NCBI RefSeq assembly: GCF_023630175.1 | Contig: NZ_JALLIN010000004.1 | Span: 146,225 to 210,224 of the forward strand | Direction: 5' to 3' | Origin: Streptomyces cellostaticus | GTDB taxonomy: Bacteria > Actinomycetota > Actinomycetes > Streptomycetales > Streptomycetaceae | Length of the DNA: 64,000 nt | Position numbers and translations under genes: made by a program | Shown: positions 50,660 to 59,730 of the stretch, piece by piece | Numbering within the stretch: position 1 is the stretch's first letter | How the letters are laid out: each line of letters opens with the position of its first letter | The notes under the pieces: model-generated | The model's database searches: none | Told to the model about the DNA's origin: nothing | What the model saw: the letters and a program-made list of their open reading frames with translations, nothing else

Positions 50660-51517
50660 GTGCGCATCGACCTGCACTGTCACTCCACGGCCTCCGACGG
50701 CACGGACACCCCGGCCGAGCTGGTGCGCAACGCCGCCGCGGCCGGGCTGGACGTCGTGGCGCTGACCGACCACGACACCACCCGCGGGTACGCCGAGGCG
50801 ATCGCGGCCCTGCCCGAGGGGCTGACCCTGGTCACCGGCGCCGAGCTGTCCTGCCGCGTCGACGGCATCTCCATGCACCTGCTGGCCTACCTCTTCGACC
50901 CCGAGGAACCGGGTCTGCTCGCCGAGCGCGAGCTGGTCCGGGACGACCGGGTGCCGCGGGCCCAGGGCATGGTCGCGAAGCTGAACGGGCTGGGCGTGCC
51001 GGTCACCTGGGAGCGGGTGGAGCGGATCGCCGCCGGCGGTTCCGTGGGGCGGCCGCACGTCGCCACCGCGCTGGTCGAGCTGGGTGTCGTACCGACCGTC
51101 GGTGACGCGTTCACCGAGGAGTGGCTCGCCGACGGGGGCCGGGCGTTCGTGGAGAAGCACGAGACCGACCCCTTCGAGGCCATCCGTCTGGTCAAGGGCG
51201 CGGGCGGGGTGGCCGTCTTCGCGCACCCGGCCGCCGCCAAGCGCGGCCGCACGGTGCCGGAGTCCGTCATCGCCGAACTGGCGGCCGCAGGTCTGGACGG
51301 CCTCGAGGTCGACCACATGGACCACGACGCCGACGCGCGGGCCCGGCTGCGCGGCCTCGCCGAGGAACTGGGACTGCTGGTCACGGGATCCTCGGACTAC
51401 CACGGCAGCCGCAAGACCGTCTCGCTGGGCGCCTGCACGACCGACCCCGAGGTCTACGGCGAGATCACCCGGCGTGCCACCGGGGCGTTCCCGGTGCCGG
51501 GGACCGGCGGAGCCTGA
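50660..51517 (+). CDS. PHP-domain phosphoesterase
   Basis: A 285-residue metal-dependent phosphatase. PHP motifs are RIDLHCHSTASDGTDTP (HxH), VALTDHDT (HD), GAELSC, VFAHPAA and a final GSSDYHG. It resembles 3',5'-nucleotide phosphatases/RNase AM (YciV/TrpH family). The GTG start at 50660 has GGAG upstream. MarC follows 66 nt later. Confidence 0.92.
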   Translation: MRIDLHCHSTASDGTDTPAELVRNAAAAGLDVVALTDHDTTRGYAEAIAALPEGLTLVTGAELSCRVDGISMHLLAYLFDPEEPGLLAERELVRDDRVPRAQGMVAKLNGLGVPVTWERVERIAAGGSVGRPHVATALVELGVVPTVGDAFTEEWLADGGRAFVEKHETDPFEAIRLVKGAGGVAVFAHPAAAKRGRTVPESVIAELAAAGLDGLEVDHMDHDADARARLRGLAEELGLLVTGSSDYHGSRKTVSLGACTTDPEVYGEITRRATGAFPVPGTGGA

Positions 51518-51583
51518 GGCGGCCCGCCCGCCCCACCCGACCGTCCCCGTATCCCCCTCTCCAGCAAGGCCTGTAGCACCACC

Positions 51584-52189
51584 ATGTTCGACCTCGCCGT
51601 CTTCGGCTCCCTGTTCCTGACCCTTTTCGTCATCATGGATCCCCCCGGGATCACCCCGATCTTCCTCGCCCTGACCGCGGGCCGTCCGGCCAAGGTGCAG
51701 AAGCGCATGGCCTTCCAGGCCGTGTGCGTGGCGGGCGGGGTCATCGCCATCTTCGGCGTACTGGGCCACCAGATCCTCGACTACCTGCACGTCTCCGTTC
51801 CCGCGCTGATGATCGCGGGCGGTCTGCTGCTCCTGCTGATCGCGCTGGACCTGCTCACCGGCAAGACCGACGAGCCGAAGCAGACCAAGGACGTGAACGT
51901 CGCGCTCGTACCGCTGGGCATGCCGCTGCTGGCGGGGCCCGGTGCCATCGTGTCCGTGATCCTCGCCGTGCAGAAGGCCGGCGACGTCGCCACGCAGGTC
52001 TCGGTCTGGGCCGCGATCCTCGCGATCCACGTCGTGCTGTGGTTGGTGATGCGCTACTCGCTGCTGATCATCCGGGTCATCAAGGACGGCGGTGTGGTCC
52101 TGGTGACGCGGCTCGCGGGCATGATGCTCTCCGCGATCGCCGTGCAGCAGATCATCAACGGGGTCACTCAGGTGATCCGGGGAAGCTGA
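51584..52189 (+). CDS. MarC-family integral membrane protein
   Basis: A 201-residue protein with six hydrophobic helices. The family landmarks LTLFVIMDPPGITPIFLALT in the first loop and LVPLGMPLLAGPGAIVSVI in the middle are present. MarC proteins are membrane proteins of unresolved function, despite the multiple-antibiotic-resistance name. Confidence 0.94.
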   Translation: MFDLAVFGSLFLTLFVIMDPPGITPIFLALTAGRPAKVQKRMAFQAVCVAGGVIAIFGVLGHQILDYLHVSVPALMIAGGLLLLLIALDLLTGKTDEPKQTKDVNVALVPLGMPLLAGPGAIVSVILAVQKAGDVATQVSVWAAILAIHVVLWLVMRYSLLIIRVIKDGGVVLVTRLAGMMLSAIAVQQIINGVTQVIRGS

Positions 52190-52287
52190 GGAGCCGGCCT
52201 CGGCTCCCCCGGAAGGCCTGAGTGGGCGCCGGGCGTCGCGTGCCGGGTGTCATCCGGGCGAGCGCCGTGCGCGGTGAGCGCCGGGTG

Positions 52288-52440
52288 TTACGAGGCCGGG
52301 CACTCGGCCGGGCGGATCCAGAGGCGCTGTCCCACGGCTGCGGCCTGCTGAACGATCCGGTTGACGGAGGCGGCGTCCACGACGGTGCTGTCCACGGTGG
52401 TGCCGTCGACCTCGTCGAGTCGCATGATCTCGAAGCGCAA
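52288..52440 (-). CDS. Small conserved protein (50 aa, TTG start)
   Basis: Residues RFEIMRLDEVDGTTVD through VDAASVNRIVQQAAAVGQRL, ending RPAECPAS. I recognise it as a small conserved streptomycete protein of unknown function. The TTG at 52440 is chosen because GAAGGGAG lies 6 nt upstream and the family N-terminus is MRFEIMRLD. The upstream ATG (52464) abuts its own AGGAGG with no spacer. An AT-rich promoter region (52500-52580) is shared with the divergent NYN gene. Confidence 0.75.
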   Translation of the reverse strand: MRFEIMRLDEVDGTTVDSTVVDAASVNRIVQQAAAVGQRLWIRPAECPAS

Positions 52441-52645
52441 GGGCTTCTCCCTTCGTCTGGTCATCCTCCTGCGGAGAACTACTGGTGTGACGTGCTGTCG
52501 TAGGTATCCAACGAGCTGCGTGTTACAAACATTCCCTACGCTAAAGAAATTTTTCGAACGTCTAATTACTGACCGGTAAGCGGCGTCCGCGGGACTGACC
52601 GAGAGCAGTTGTGTTCGCAGCGTGATCGCCAGGACAATGGAGGCG

Positions 52646-53542
52646 ATGAACGACGACCTGGCGGCCCTCGCCGCCCGCATCGACCACACCAACGAGCTGC
52701 TGCAGCGCATGCTCGCCGAGGTGGCGAAGACGCCCTCGACCCACGCGATCTTCGTCGACGCGGGATACCTCTACGCGGCCGCCGGCCGGCTCGTGGCCGG
52801 GACGGAGGACCGGCGTGCCTTCGACCTCGACGCCGAGGGCCTGATCGACGCCCTCATCGACAAGGCCCGCACGATCTTCGCCGACAGCCGGCTGCTGCGC
52901 GTCTACTGGTACGACGGCGCCCGCCGCCGCATCCACACCGCCGAGCAGCAGACCATCGCCGAACTGCCCGACGTCAAGGTCCGCCTCGGCAACCTCAACG
53001 CCAACAACCAGCAGAAGGGCGTCGATTCACTCATCCGCAGCGACCTGGAGTCACTGGCCCGGCACCGCGCCATCAGCGACGCGGCCCTGCTCGGCGGCGA
53101 CGAGGACCTGGTGTCCGCGGTGGAGGCGGCCCAGGGCTACGGTGCCCGCGTCCACCTCTGGGGGATCGAGGCGGCCGAGGGGCGCAACCAGGCCGAGCCG
53201 CTGCTCTGGGAGGTCGACAGCCAGCGCACCCTCGACCTGGAGTTCTTCAAGCCCTACGTGTCCCGGCGCACGGCCGCCGCCTACGAGCCCGCCGCCGGGA
53301 CCCGGCCCACCCGCGAGGACGTCCGCTTCGTCGGCGCCCGGATCGCGGCCAAGTGGCTCTCCGCGCGGGGCCGCGAGGCACTCGTCGAGCTGCTGCCCGG
53401 CCACCCCTACCTCCCCGGCTCCGTCGACCAGGACCTCCTGGTCGAGGCCGAGGGCATGCTCCAGTACTCCCTGCGCGGCCAGGCCGACCTCCGCCGCGCC
53501 CTCAGGGACGGCTTCTGGGAGCACCTGCAGACGCAGTACTGA
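52646..53542 (+). CDS. NYN-domain (PIN-like, LabA/DUF88) protein
   Basis: A 298-residue protein. A short N-terminal coiled coil (LAARIDHTNELLQRMLAEV) precedes the NYN nuclease-like domain. That domain has IFVDAGYLYAAAG (first acidic residue), VYWYDGARRR, KGVDSLIRSDLESLARH and LLGGDEDLVSAVEAA, the four conserved acidic positions of PIN-like RNases. The C-terminal half is a helical domain. Starts at 52637 and GTG 52622 are also in frame. RNA processing is the likely role. Confidence 0.9.
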   Translation: MNDDLAALAARIDHTNELLQRMLAEVAKTPSTHAIFVDAGYLYAAAGRLVAGTEDRRAFDLDAEGLIDALIDKARTIFADSRLLRVYWYDGARRRIHTAEQQTIAELPDVKVRLGNLNANNQQKGVDSLIRSDLESLARHRAISDAALLGGDEDLVSAVEAAQGYGARVHLWGIEAAEGRNQAEPLLWEVDSQRTLDLEFFKPYVSRRTAAAYEPAAGTRPTREDVRFVGARIAAKWLSARGREALVELLPGHPYLPGSVDQDLLVEAEGMLQYSLRGQADLRRALRDGFWEHLQTQY

Positions 53543-53682
53543 GGGCCGCGAACCCTGGCTGACGCGGCACTGGGGCGTGTTGCGTGCCGAGTACGGGGCG
53601 TGCGTCGAAAACGCGGGCGGCGAGGCGTCCGGCGTAGTACTCCTGGAGACCCAGGACACCTCTTGCCCACGTGGAGTTGCCG

Positions 53683-54030
53683 ATGGCCGTCCGCCGTGTC
53701 GTACCCAATGTCCGGTCGTCGAACGTCCGGGAGAGCCGCGATTTCTATGAACTGCTCGGGCTCCAGGAGGTCATGAACCACGGCTGGATCATGACGATGG
53801 GCTCCCCGACCAGCCCGACGGCTCAGGTCAGTTTCACGGCCGGTGACAAGACCGCCCCGGTCACGCCCGACATGAGTGTCGAGGTGGAGGACGTGGACGC
53901 GGCGTGGGAGGCCATGCGGGAGAGCGGCGCGGAGATCGTGCTCCCCTTGCGGGACGAGGAATGGGGAGTGCGCCGGTTCTTCGTCCGTGACCCCGACGGC
54001 CGGGTGGTCAACGTGCTGGGCCACCGCTGA
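53683..54030 (+). CDS. VOC-family (glyoxalase/dioxygenase fold) protein
   Basis: A 115-residue single-domain protein with the VOC betaalphabetabetabeta repeat pattern: RSSNVRESRDFYELLGLQEVM, then MSVEVEDVDAAWEAM and the closing RRFFVRDPDGRVVNVLGH. Metal ligands are not all evident, so the enzymatic type (glyoxalase, antibiotic-binding, other) is open. The ATG at 53683 follows GGAG at 7 nt. Confidence 0.87.
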   Translation: MAVRRVVPNVRSSNVRESRDFYELLGLQEVMNHGWIMTMGSPTSPTAQVSFTAGDKTAPVTPDMSVEVEDVDAAWEAMRESGAEIVLPLRDEEWGVRRFFVRDPDGRVVNVLGHR

Positions 54031-54105
54031 CGATCACCCGGCCCCTGCGCGGTGAGCCTCGCGGACGCGGGGCCGGCCGACCACGTCGCCGCCCGGCGTC
54101 GCAGG

Positions 54106-54993
54106 TCAGCCGGTGGCCGCGGGGTGGGCGTCCCAGAAGTCGGCGAGGGCCCGGGCGGTGCTCAGGGGCTGGTCGGTGTTGGGTGAGTGCTCGGCGCCCT
54201 CGACGACCGTCCGCCGGGCCGCCAGCCGCACGGCCATGTCGTCGAGCAGGTCCAGCGGCCAGGTGTCGTCCAGTGCGCCCGACAGGACGTGGAACGGCAG
54301 CGGCACGGCGGCCAGTTCGGCGACACGGTCCGGCTCGGAACACAACTGGCGGCCGGTGGCCAGGAGTTGGGCGGGCTTGTTGCCCATCCAGCGGCGCCGC
54401 AGGTCGGCCCGGTTGTCGAGGCCGCCGTCCAGCCCGCCGGTGGCGGTCTCCTCCGGCGCCTCCATGGCCTGGATCGCGTCCCACACCTCGGCCATCGTCA
54501 TCACCGCGAGCGCGTCCCGGAGCAGCTTGACACGCTGCCGCTGGGAGGCCGAGATCTGCGCCGGGCCGGAGGCCATCAGGGTGAGCGACGCGAAGGGGGA
54601 GTGGTCCAGCAGCACGGCCGCGCGCGAGACCTGCCCGCCCAGCGAGTGTCCCAGCAGGTGCACCGGCGCCGCCCCGACGGCCGCCACCTGCGCGAGCACG
54701 TCCCTGGCCAGCGCCTCCTGGGCGTAGGCGGACTCGTCGTGCTCGGGACCGTCGGTCTCGAACTGGCCGCGCCCGTCCACGGCCACGGTCCGGTACCCGC
54801 GCTCGGCCAGCGGCACGTGCAGCGGGTTGAAGTCCTCCTTGCTGCCGGTGAACCCCGGCAGCAGCAGCGCGACCCCCTTGGGCTCGACCCCGTCGGCGAC
54901 GGGCGCGTCGACCACGGCGAACTCGCCGCGTGCGGTCCGCAGGGAGTACGCACGGGCACCGGCGGGCGGGACGAAGGTGGCAGGCCTGCTCAT
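54106..54993 (-). CDS. Alpha/beta hydrolase
   Basis: A 295-residue hydrolase-fold protein. The oxyanion region is LLLPGFTGSKEDFNPL, the nucleophile elbow LLGHSLGGQVSRAA (Ser), the acid in LSGALDDTWPLDLLDDM, and the His in VEGAEHSPNTDQP. The substrate is unknown. TAGCCT lies 6 nt before the ATG at 54993 (leaderless type). Confidence 0.9.
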   Translation of the reverse strand: MSRPATFVPPAGARAYSLRTARGEFAVVDAPVADGVEPKGVALLLPGFTGSKEDFNPLHVPLAERGYRTVAVDGRGQFETDGPEHDESAYAQEALARDVLAQVAAVGAAPVHLLGHSLGGQVSRAAVLLDHSPFASLTLMASGPAQISASQRQRVKLLRDALAVMTMAEVWDAIQAMEAPEETATGGLDGGLDNRADLRRRWMGNKPAQLLATGRQLCSEPDRVAELAAVPLPFHVLSGALDDTWPLDLLDDMAVRLAARRTVVEGAEHSPNTDQPLSTARALADFWDAHPAATG

Positions 54994-55139
54994 GGGAAGA
55001 GGCTATCGGGCGCGGCGACGGGGCGGGTGACGGGCCGTGCGCCGGCCGGAGACGGGGAGGAGACGCCGATGGCCCGGCCCACCGAGGTGGACCGGGCCAT
55101 CGGACCGGGCCCGTCGTGCCGTCCGGCCGGGGCGCCGGG

Positions 55140-57647
55140 TCAGGCTTCGGGAGCCTCCGCGGCGGCCGTCGCCTTGCGGGTACGGCGCGCCTTCGGAGCC
55201 GCCTCGGCGGACTCGGCGGCGGATGCCGCCGCCTTGCGGGTGGTCCGGCGGCGCGGCTTGGCCTCCGGCTCCTCGGTGGCCTGCGCCGGGATCTCCGGGA
55301 CAGCCGCCTCGGCGACGGCCTTACGGGTCCGCCGTGCCTTGGGCGCGGCCACCTCCGCCCCGTCCACCGCGGCCTCGGCGGCCGCCTTCTTGCGGGTGCG
55401 GCGCGGCTTGGCCTCGGTGGCTTCCGCGGTGTCGACGGCGGTCTCGGCGGCGGCAGCGGTCTTGCGGGTCCGGCGCGGCTTGGCCTCGGCCTCGGGTGCC
55501 TCGACGGTCTCCGGTGCCGCGGCCGCCTTCTTGCGGGTGCGGCGCGGCTTGGCCTCGGTGGCTTCCGCGGTGTCGACGGCGGTCTTGGCGGCGGCAGCGG
55601 TCTTGCGGGTCCGGCGCGGCTTGGCCTCGGCCTCGGGTGCCTCGACGGTCTCCGGTGCCGCGGCTGCCTTCTTGCGGGTGCGGCGCGGCTTGGCCTCGGT
55701 GGCTTCCGCGGTGTCGACGGCGGTCTTGGCGGCGGCAGCGGTCTTGCGGGTGCGGCGCGGCTTGGTCTCCGTGGCTTCCGCGGTGTCGACGGCGGCCTCG
55801 GCGGCCGACTCGGCCTTCTTGCGGGTGCGGCGCGGCTTCGGCTCGGCGGCCTCGACCGCGGCCTCGGGCGCTGCCACCACGGATGCCGGCTCGGCCACGG
55901 GTGCCTCGGCCACCGGTGCCTCGGGCACGGCGGTTCCGGCCGGCTGGGCGCCCTTCCGGGTGCGGCGGCGGCGCGGCTTCTCCGCAGCTTCCAGGGCCGC
56001 CGGCCCCTCCGCCGTGTCCATCGACTCGACGGCGGCCGACTCGACGGCGGCCGACTCGACGGCGGCCGACTCGGCGGCGGGCGTCTCGACGGTCGTGGCG
56101 GCGGCCGTCACCGGCTCGCCCTCCGACCCGCCGCGCGTACGGCGGCGACGGCGCGGGGTACGGGTCCCCGTGGGCTCCTCGTCGGTGCCGGACCCGGTTG
56201 CCGGCGCCGGGGCGGTGGACGCGTCGAGCGGGGCCCCGCCACGGGTACGGCGGCGACGGCGCGGGGTGCGGGCCGGACGCTCACGCTCGGCCGACGGGGC
56301 GGCACCGGAGTCGGCGCGGCCACCGCGACCGCCCCGGCCACGGCCGCGTGCTCCGCGGCCACCGGTCTCGCCCAGATCCTCCAGCTCCTCCGCGTCGAGC
56401 CCGGCACGGGTCCGCTCCGAGCGCGGCAGTATGCCCTTGGTGCCCGCGGGGATGCCGAGGTCCGAGAAGAGGTGCGGAGAGCTCGAGTACGTCTCCGCCG
56501 GGTCGTTGAAGTCCAGCTCCAGCGCCTTGTTGATGAGCTGCCAGCGCGGGATGTCGTCCCAGTCCACGAACGTGATCGCCGTACCCTTCGCGCCCGCGCG
56601 GCCGGTGCGGCCGATGCGGTGCAGGTAGGTCTTCTCGTCCTCGGGGGACTGGTAGTTGATGACGTGGGTCACGCCCTCGACGTCGATGCCGCGGGCGGCG
56701 ACGTCGGTGCAGACGAGGACGTCGACCTTGCCGTTGCGGAAGGCGCGCAGGGCCTGCTCGCGGGCGCCCTGGCCCAGGTCGCCGTGGACCGCGCCGGAGG
56801 CGAAGCCCCGCCGCTCGAGCTGCTCGGCGATGTCGGCGGCGGTGCGCTTGGTGCGGCAGAAGATCATCGCGAGGCCGCGGCCGTCGGCCTGCAGGATGCG
56901 GGCGGCCATCTCCGGCTTGTCCATGGAGTGCGCGCGGTAGACGAACTGCTTGATGTTCGCGACCGTCGCGCCCTCGTCGTCCGGGGCGGTGGCGCGGATG
57001 TGCGTGGGCCGCGACATGTAGCGGCGCGCGAGGCCGATGACCGCGCCCGGCATGGTCGCCGAGAACAGCATGGTCTGGCGCTTCACGGGGAGCATGTTGA
57101 TGATCTTCTCGACGTCGGGCAGGAAGCCCAGGTCGAGCATCTCGTCGGCCTCGTCGAGGACCAGGCACTTGACGTGCTTCAGGTCCAGCTTCTTCTGGCC
57201 CGCGAGGTCGAGGAGCCGGCCCGGGGTGCCGACGACCACGTCGACGCCCTTCTTCAGGGCCTCGACCTGGGGCTCGTAGGCACGGCCGCCGTAGATCGCG
57301 GTGACGCGCACGTTGCGCACCTTGCCCGCGGTCAGGAGGTCGTTGGTGACCTGCTGGCACAGCTCGCGCGTGGGGACGACGACGAGCGCCTGCGGCGCGT
57401 CGGTCAGGGCCTCGGGGGCGGCGCGGCCGGTCTCCACGTCGGCGGGGACCGTCACGCGCTCGAGGAGCGGGAGACCGAAGCCCAGCGTCTTGCCGGTGCC
57501 GGTCTTGGCCTGGCCGATGACGTCCGTGCCAGAAAGGGCGACGGGGAGTGTCATCTCCTGGATGGGGAAGGGTGTGACGATGCCGACGGCCTCCAGGGCC
57601 TCGGCCGTCTCGGGAAGGATTCCGAGGTCTCGAAACGTCGTAGTCAG
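55140..57647 (-). CDS. DEAD-box RNA helicase (RhlE type) with long Lys/Arg-Ala C-terminal tail
   Basis: An ATP-dependent RNA helicase of 835 residues. The core (1-400) has the Q motif TPFPIQEMTLP, Walker A AKTGTGKT, PTRELCQQ, DEAD in VLDEADEMLDLGF, SAT and HRIGRTGRAG. The remaining half is low-complexity, with many RRTRKK/RRRRRTRG blocks separated by acidic/Ala segments, probably RNA-binding and disordered. The likely start is CTG at 57647 (LTTTFRDLGILPE), with GAGG 7 nt upstream. An upstream in-frame start would add 38 Arg-rich, non-family residues. Confidence 0.93.
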   Translation of the reverse strand: MTTTFRDLGILPETAEALEAVGIVTPFPIQEMTLPVALSGTDVIGQAKTGTGKTLGFGLPLLERVTVPADVETGRAAPEALTDAPQALVVVPTRELCQQVTNDLLTAGKVRNVRVTAIYGGRAYEPQVEALKKGVDVVVGTPGRLLDLAGQKKLDLKHVKCLVLDEADEMLDLGFLPDVEKIINMLPVKRQTMLFSATMPGAVIGLARRYMSRPTHIRATAPDDEGATVANIKQFVYRAHSMDKPEMAARILQADGRGLAMIFCRTKRTAADIAEQLERRGFASGAVHGDLGQGAREQALRAFRNGKVDVLVCTDVAARGIDVEGVTHVINYQSPEDEKTYLHRIGRTGRAGAKGTAITFVDWDDIPRWQLINKALELDFNDPAETYSSSPHLFSDLGIPAGTKGILPRSERTRAGLDAEELEDLGETGGRGARGRGRGGRGGRADSGAAPSAERERPARTPRRRRRTRGGAPLDASTAPAPATGSGTDEEPTGTRTPRRRRRTRGGSEGEPVTAAATTVETPAAESAAVESAAVESAAVESMDTAEGPAALEAAEKPRRRRTRKGAQPAGTAVPEAPVAEAPVAEPASVVAAPEAAVEAAEPKPRRTRKKAESAAEAAVDTAEATETKPRRTRKTAAAAKTAVDTAEATEAKPRRTRKKAAAAPETVEAPEAEAKPRRTRKTAAAAKTAVDTAEATEAKPRRTRKKAAAAPETVEAPEAEAKPRRTRKTAAAAETAVDTAEATEAKPRRTRKKAAAEAAVDGAEVAAPKARRTRKAVAEAAVPEIPAQATEEPEAKPRRRTTRKAAASAAESAEAAPKARRTRKATAAAEAPEA
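55391..55813. repeat. 141-bp tandem repeats inside the helicase tail
   Basis: Near-identical units begin at 55391, 55532 and 55673 (period 141 bp, 47 codons). Each encodes two KPRRTRK blocks with Ala/Glu spacers; the third is partly diverged. DNA identity exceeds what protein conservation needs, so the array probably expands and contracts by recombination. Confidence 0.8.
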
Positions 57648-58060
57648 GGTGCTGCCTCTTCTGTGTGGCGCGGCGCGAGGCGAGCGTCGGGGTCGTTGAC
57701 GGACCGTGCCGGGGACGTCGGCTGCCATACGGGCGAACCACTCGGGCCAGCCGTAGGGCACGGGACCATTTGCCGACGCTCTAGCGCTCGTACCGCTGAG
57801 GGTGTCCCTCCGGTCGACGTACGTATGTTCCGTACGGCCGGGGAGGGCTGTCGGGTCGGAGCCGATCGGGCCACCGACCGGGCATCCTCATGCGTGCGGC
57901 CTGTCGGGACACGTCGAACACCGTCGACGCACTCAGCCAGGCGCATTACCACCATACCCCGGATTCGCGCACATGCGATGGCCGATTTGCTCACGTAGTC
58001 GTCGTCACACTGGTCGACCAGGGGCTTCCGGGCCCGGAGGGGCGGACTATTGTGCGCCTC
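57648..58060. other. Divergent regulatory region between the helicase and ferritin-like genes
   Basis: A 413-bp gap without a convincing gene. On the plus side TATTGT lies 7 nt before the ATG at 58061. The helicase promoter and leader must lie here but no clear -35/-10 pair stands out. The leader may be long, as is common for RNA-helicase genes. Confidence 0.5.
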
Positions 58061-58807
58061 ATGACTAGCTCTGACAAGCCTGAGAACGCGCCCGCCGCCG
58101 CTGCCGCACCCACCGGCGTCGCCGCCCAGGACTGGACCCGGGCCTCCGCCGACCCGCAGTACCGTGCCGCGGTCGTGGACCTGCTCGGGGCGCTCGCCTA
58201 CGGCGAGCTCGCGGCGTTCGAGCGGCTCGCGGAGGACGCCAAGCTGGCGCCCACGCTCGCGGACAAGGCGGAGCTGGCCAAGATGGCCTCGGCCGAGTTC
58301 CACCACTTCGAGCGGTTGCGCGACCGGCTGACCGAGATCGGTGAGGAGCCGACCGCGGCGATGGAGCCGTTCGTCGCGGCCCTGGACGGGTTCCACCGGC
58401 AGACGGCGCCCTCGGACTGGCTGGAGGGCCTGGTCAAGGCGTACGTCGGCGACTCGATCGCCAGCGACTTCTACCGGGAGGTCGCGGCCCGTCTCGACTC
58501 CGACTCGCGCGAGCTGGTCCTCGCCGTCCTCGACGACACCGGGCACGCGGGCTTCGCGGTGGAGAAGGTGCGCGCGGCGATCGACGCGGACCCGCGTGTG
58601 GGCGGGCGGCTGGCGCTGTGGGCGCGGCGGCTGATGGGTGAGGCCCTGTCGCAGTCGCAGCGGGTGGTCGCCGACCGGGACGCGCTGTCCACGATGCTCG
58701 TGGGCGGTGTGGCCGACGGGTTCGACCTCGCCGAGGTGGGCCGGATGTTCTCCCGCATCACCGAGGCGCACACCAAGCGGATGGCCGCGCTGGGCCTCGC
58801 GGCCTGA
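58061..58807 (+). CDS. Ferritin-like-fold protein (tRNA-hydroxylase/MiaE-like superfamily)
   Basis: A 248-residue all-helical protein. The pattern LLGALAYGELAAFERLAEDA, MASAEFHHFERLRDRL, VGDSIASDFYREVAARL and LDDTGHAGFAVEKVRAAI has Glu/His residues spaced as in ferritin-like diiron proteins (E, ExxH). Role is unknown. In mycobacteria the orthologue also flanks rhlE. TATTGT lies 7 nt before the ATG (leaderless type). Confidence 0.85.
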   Translation: MTSSDKPENAPAAAAAPTGVAAQDWTRASADPQYRAAVVDLLGALAYGELAAFERLAEDAKLAPTLADKAELAKMASAEFHHFERLRDRLTEIGEEPTAAMEPFVAALDGFHRQTAPSDWLEGLVKAYVGDSIASDFYREVAARLDSDSRELVLAVLDDTGHAGFAVEKVRAAIDADPRVGGRLALWARRLMGEALSQSQRVVADRDALSTMLVGGVADGFDLAEVGRMFSRITEAHTKRMAALGLAA

Positions 58808-58843
58808 GCCCCGGCCTCCCGGCACGGGGTCGGGCCTTTTTAG

Positions 58844-58863
58844 GGGGGCGCGGTCACGCCCCC
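58844..58863. terminator. Stem-loop with T-tract between convergent genes
   Basis: GGGGGCG / CGCCCCC with a 6-nt loop. A TTTTT run (58837-58841) after an upstream GC stem makes this one of the few T-tract terminators here. It serves the ferritin-like gene and the convergent membrane protein gene. Confidence 0.55.
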
Positions 58864-58878
58864 TCGGCGGCGTCGCGG

Positions 58879-59151
58879 CTACGCCGGGATCGATCGTCGG
58901 CGCAGCCCGCGGCCGGCCGGGCGGAGCAGCAGGGACAGCGAGGCCGCCGAGAAGACCGCGGCGCCCAGCAGGCTCGGCAGGGCCGTGCCGGGACCGAGTG
59001 CGCTGTGGGTGACGAAGTCACCGAAGAGGGCGCCGGCGACGCCCGTCGCGAAGACCAGGGCGGGAGCCGGCAGCCGGTGGGCCAGCCGCTGCGTCGCCGC
59101 CCAGGCGAGGACCAGACCGACCACTGCGGATCCGAGCACTTCCAGGATCAT
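58879..59151 (-). CDS. Small integral membrane protein
   Basis: A 90-residue protein with three hydrophobic helices (VLGSAVVGLVLAWAATQRLA; APALVFATGVAGALFGDFV; LPSLLGAAVFSAASLSLLL) and a basic C-terminus. No family name is known to me. The ATG at 59151 follows GGAGGG at 8 nt. It lies downstream of the DUF3107 gene, beyond a strong terminator, so it is probably transcribed separately. Confidence 0.72.
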   Translation of the reverse strand: MILEVLGSAVVGLVLAWAATQRLAHRLPAPALVFATGVAGALFGDFVTHSALGPGTALPSLLGAAVFSAASLSLLLRPAGRGLRRRSIPA

Positions 59152-59318
59152 GTCGGGGGTCCCTCCCACGGCCGGCCGGTGCTTCACGGTCGTAGCCCGT
59201 CCTACCCGTGACCTGCGGAGCGCAACCCTCCTCCGGGGACCACGTGTGCTCCATCCGCGCGCGGCCGGCGCTGACCTCACGGCGGCACGCGGACCCGGCG
59301 GCACGGGGCACCACAGGA

Positions 59319-59359
59319 CGGAGGGGACCCGGTGGCGCCGTGCCACCGGGTCCCCTCCG
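59319..59359. terminator. 18-bp perfect stem-loop, strongest terminator in the window
   Basis: 18-bp perfect arms (59319-59336 and 59342-59359, beginning CGGAGGGGACCCGG) with a 5-nt loop, 11 nt after the DUF3107 stop. Confidence 0.82.
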
Positions 59360-59370
59360 CCGAACGGGAC

Positions 59371-59598
59371 CTACAGAGTGCCGAAGCCGACCTTGCGGAC
59401 GGTCGGCTCGCCGATCTCCACGTACGCCAGGCGGTCCGCCGGCACCAGGACCTTGCGGCCCTTCTCATCCTCGAGGCTGAGCAGCGGCGTCTTTCCGGCC
59501 AGGGCCTCAGCCACCACGCGCTCGACCTCGTCGACGCTCTGACCGCTCTCCAGAACGATCTCGCGGGGCGCGTGCTGCACGCCGATCTTGACCTCCAC
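59371..59598 (-). CDS. DUF3107 protein
   Basis: A 75-residue protein: VEVKIGVQHAPREIVLESGQ, then DEKGRKVLVPADRLAYVEIG, the near-invariant actinobacterial DUF3107 sequence (TB9.4/Rv3208A in M. tuberculosis, from memory). Function is unknown. The GTG at 59598 has GGAGGG at 8 nt. It is paired with the TetR gene upstream on the same strand, as in mycobacteria. Confidence 0.93.
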   Translation of the reverse strand: MEVKIGVQHAPREIVLESGQSVDEVERVVAEALAGKTPLLSLEDEKGRKVLVPADRLAYVEIGEPTVRKVGFGTL

Positions 59599-59730
59599 GG
59601 CTATGTCCCTCCGACGGTCAGTGCTGTGCGCGATCTTCCGCGCCGTACCAGCACACATTAGCCCGGTGAGGGGACGTACACGCTGCGGGCCGGAACGCCA
59701 TCAGCGAACACCGCGGGGAACGGACGACCG

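Noticed and set aside
54187..56628. Long plus-strand open frame opposite the helicase tail
   Set aside because: Antisense of the RRTRKK repeat region; repetitive Ala/Val/Arg translation only.
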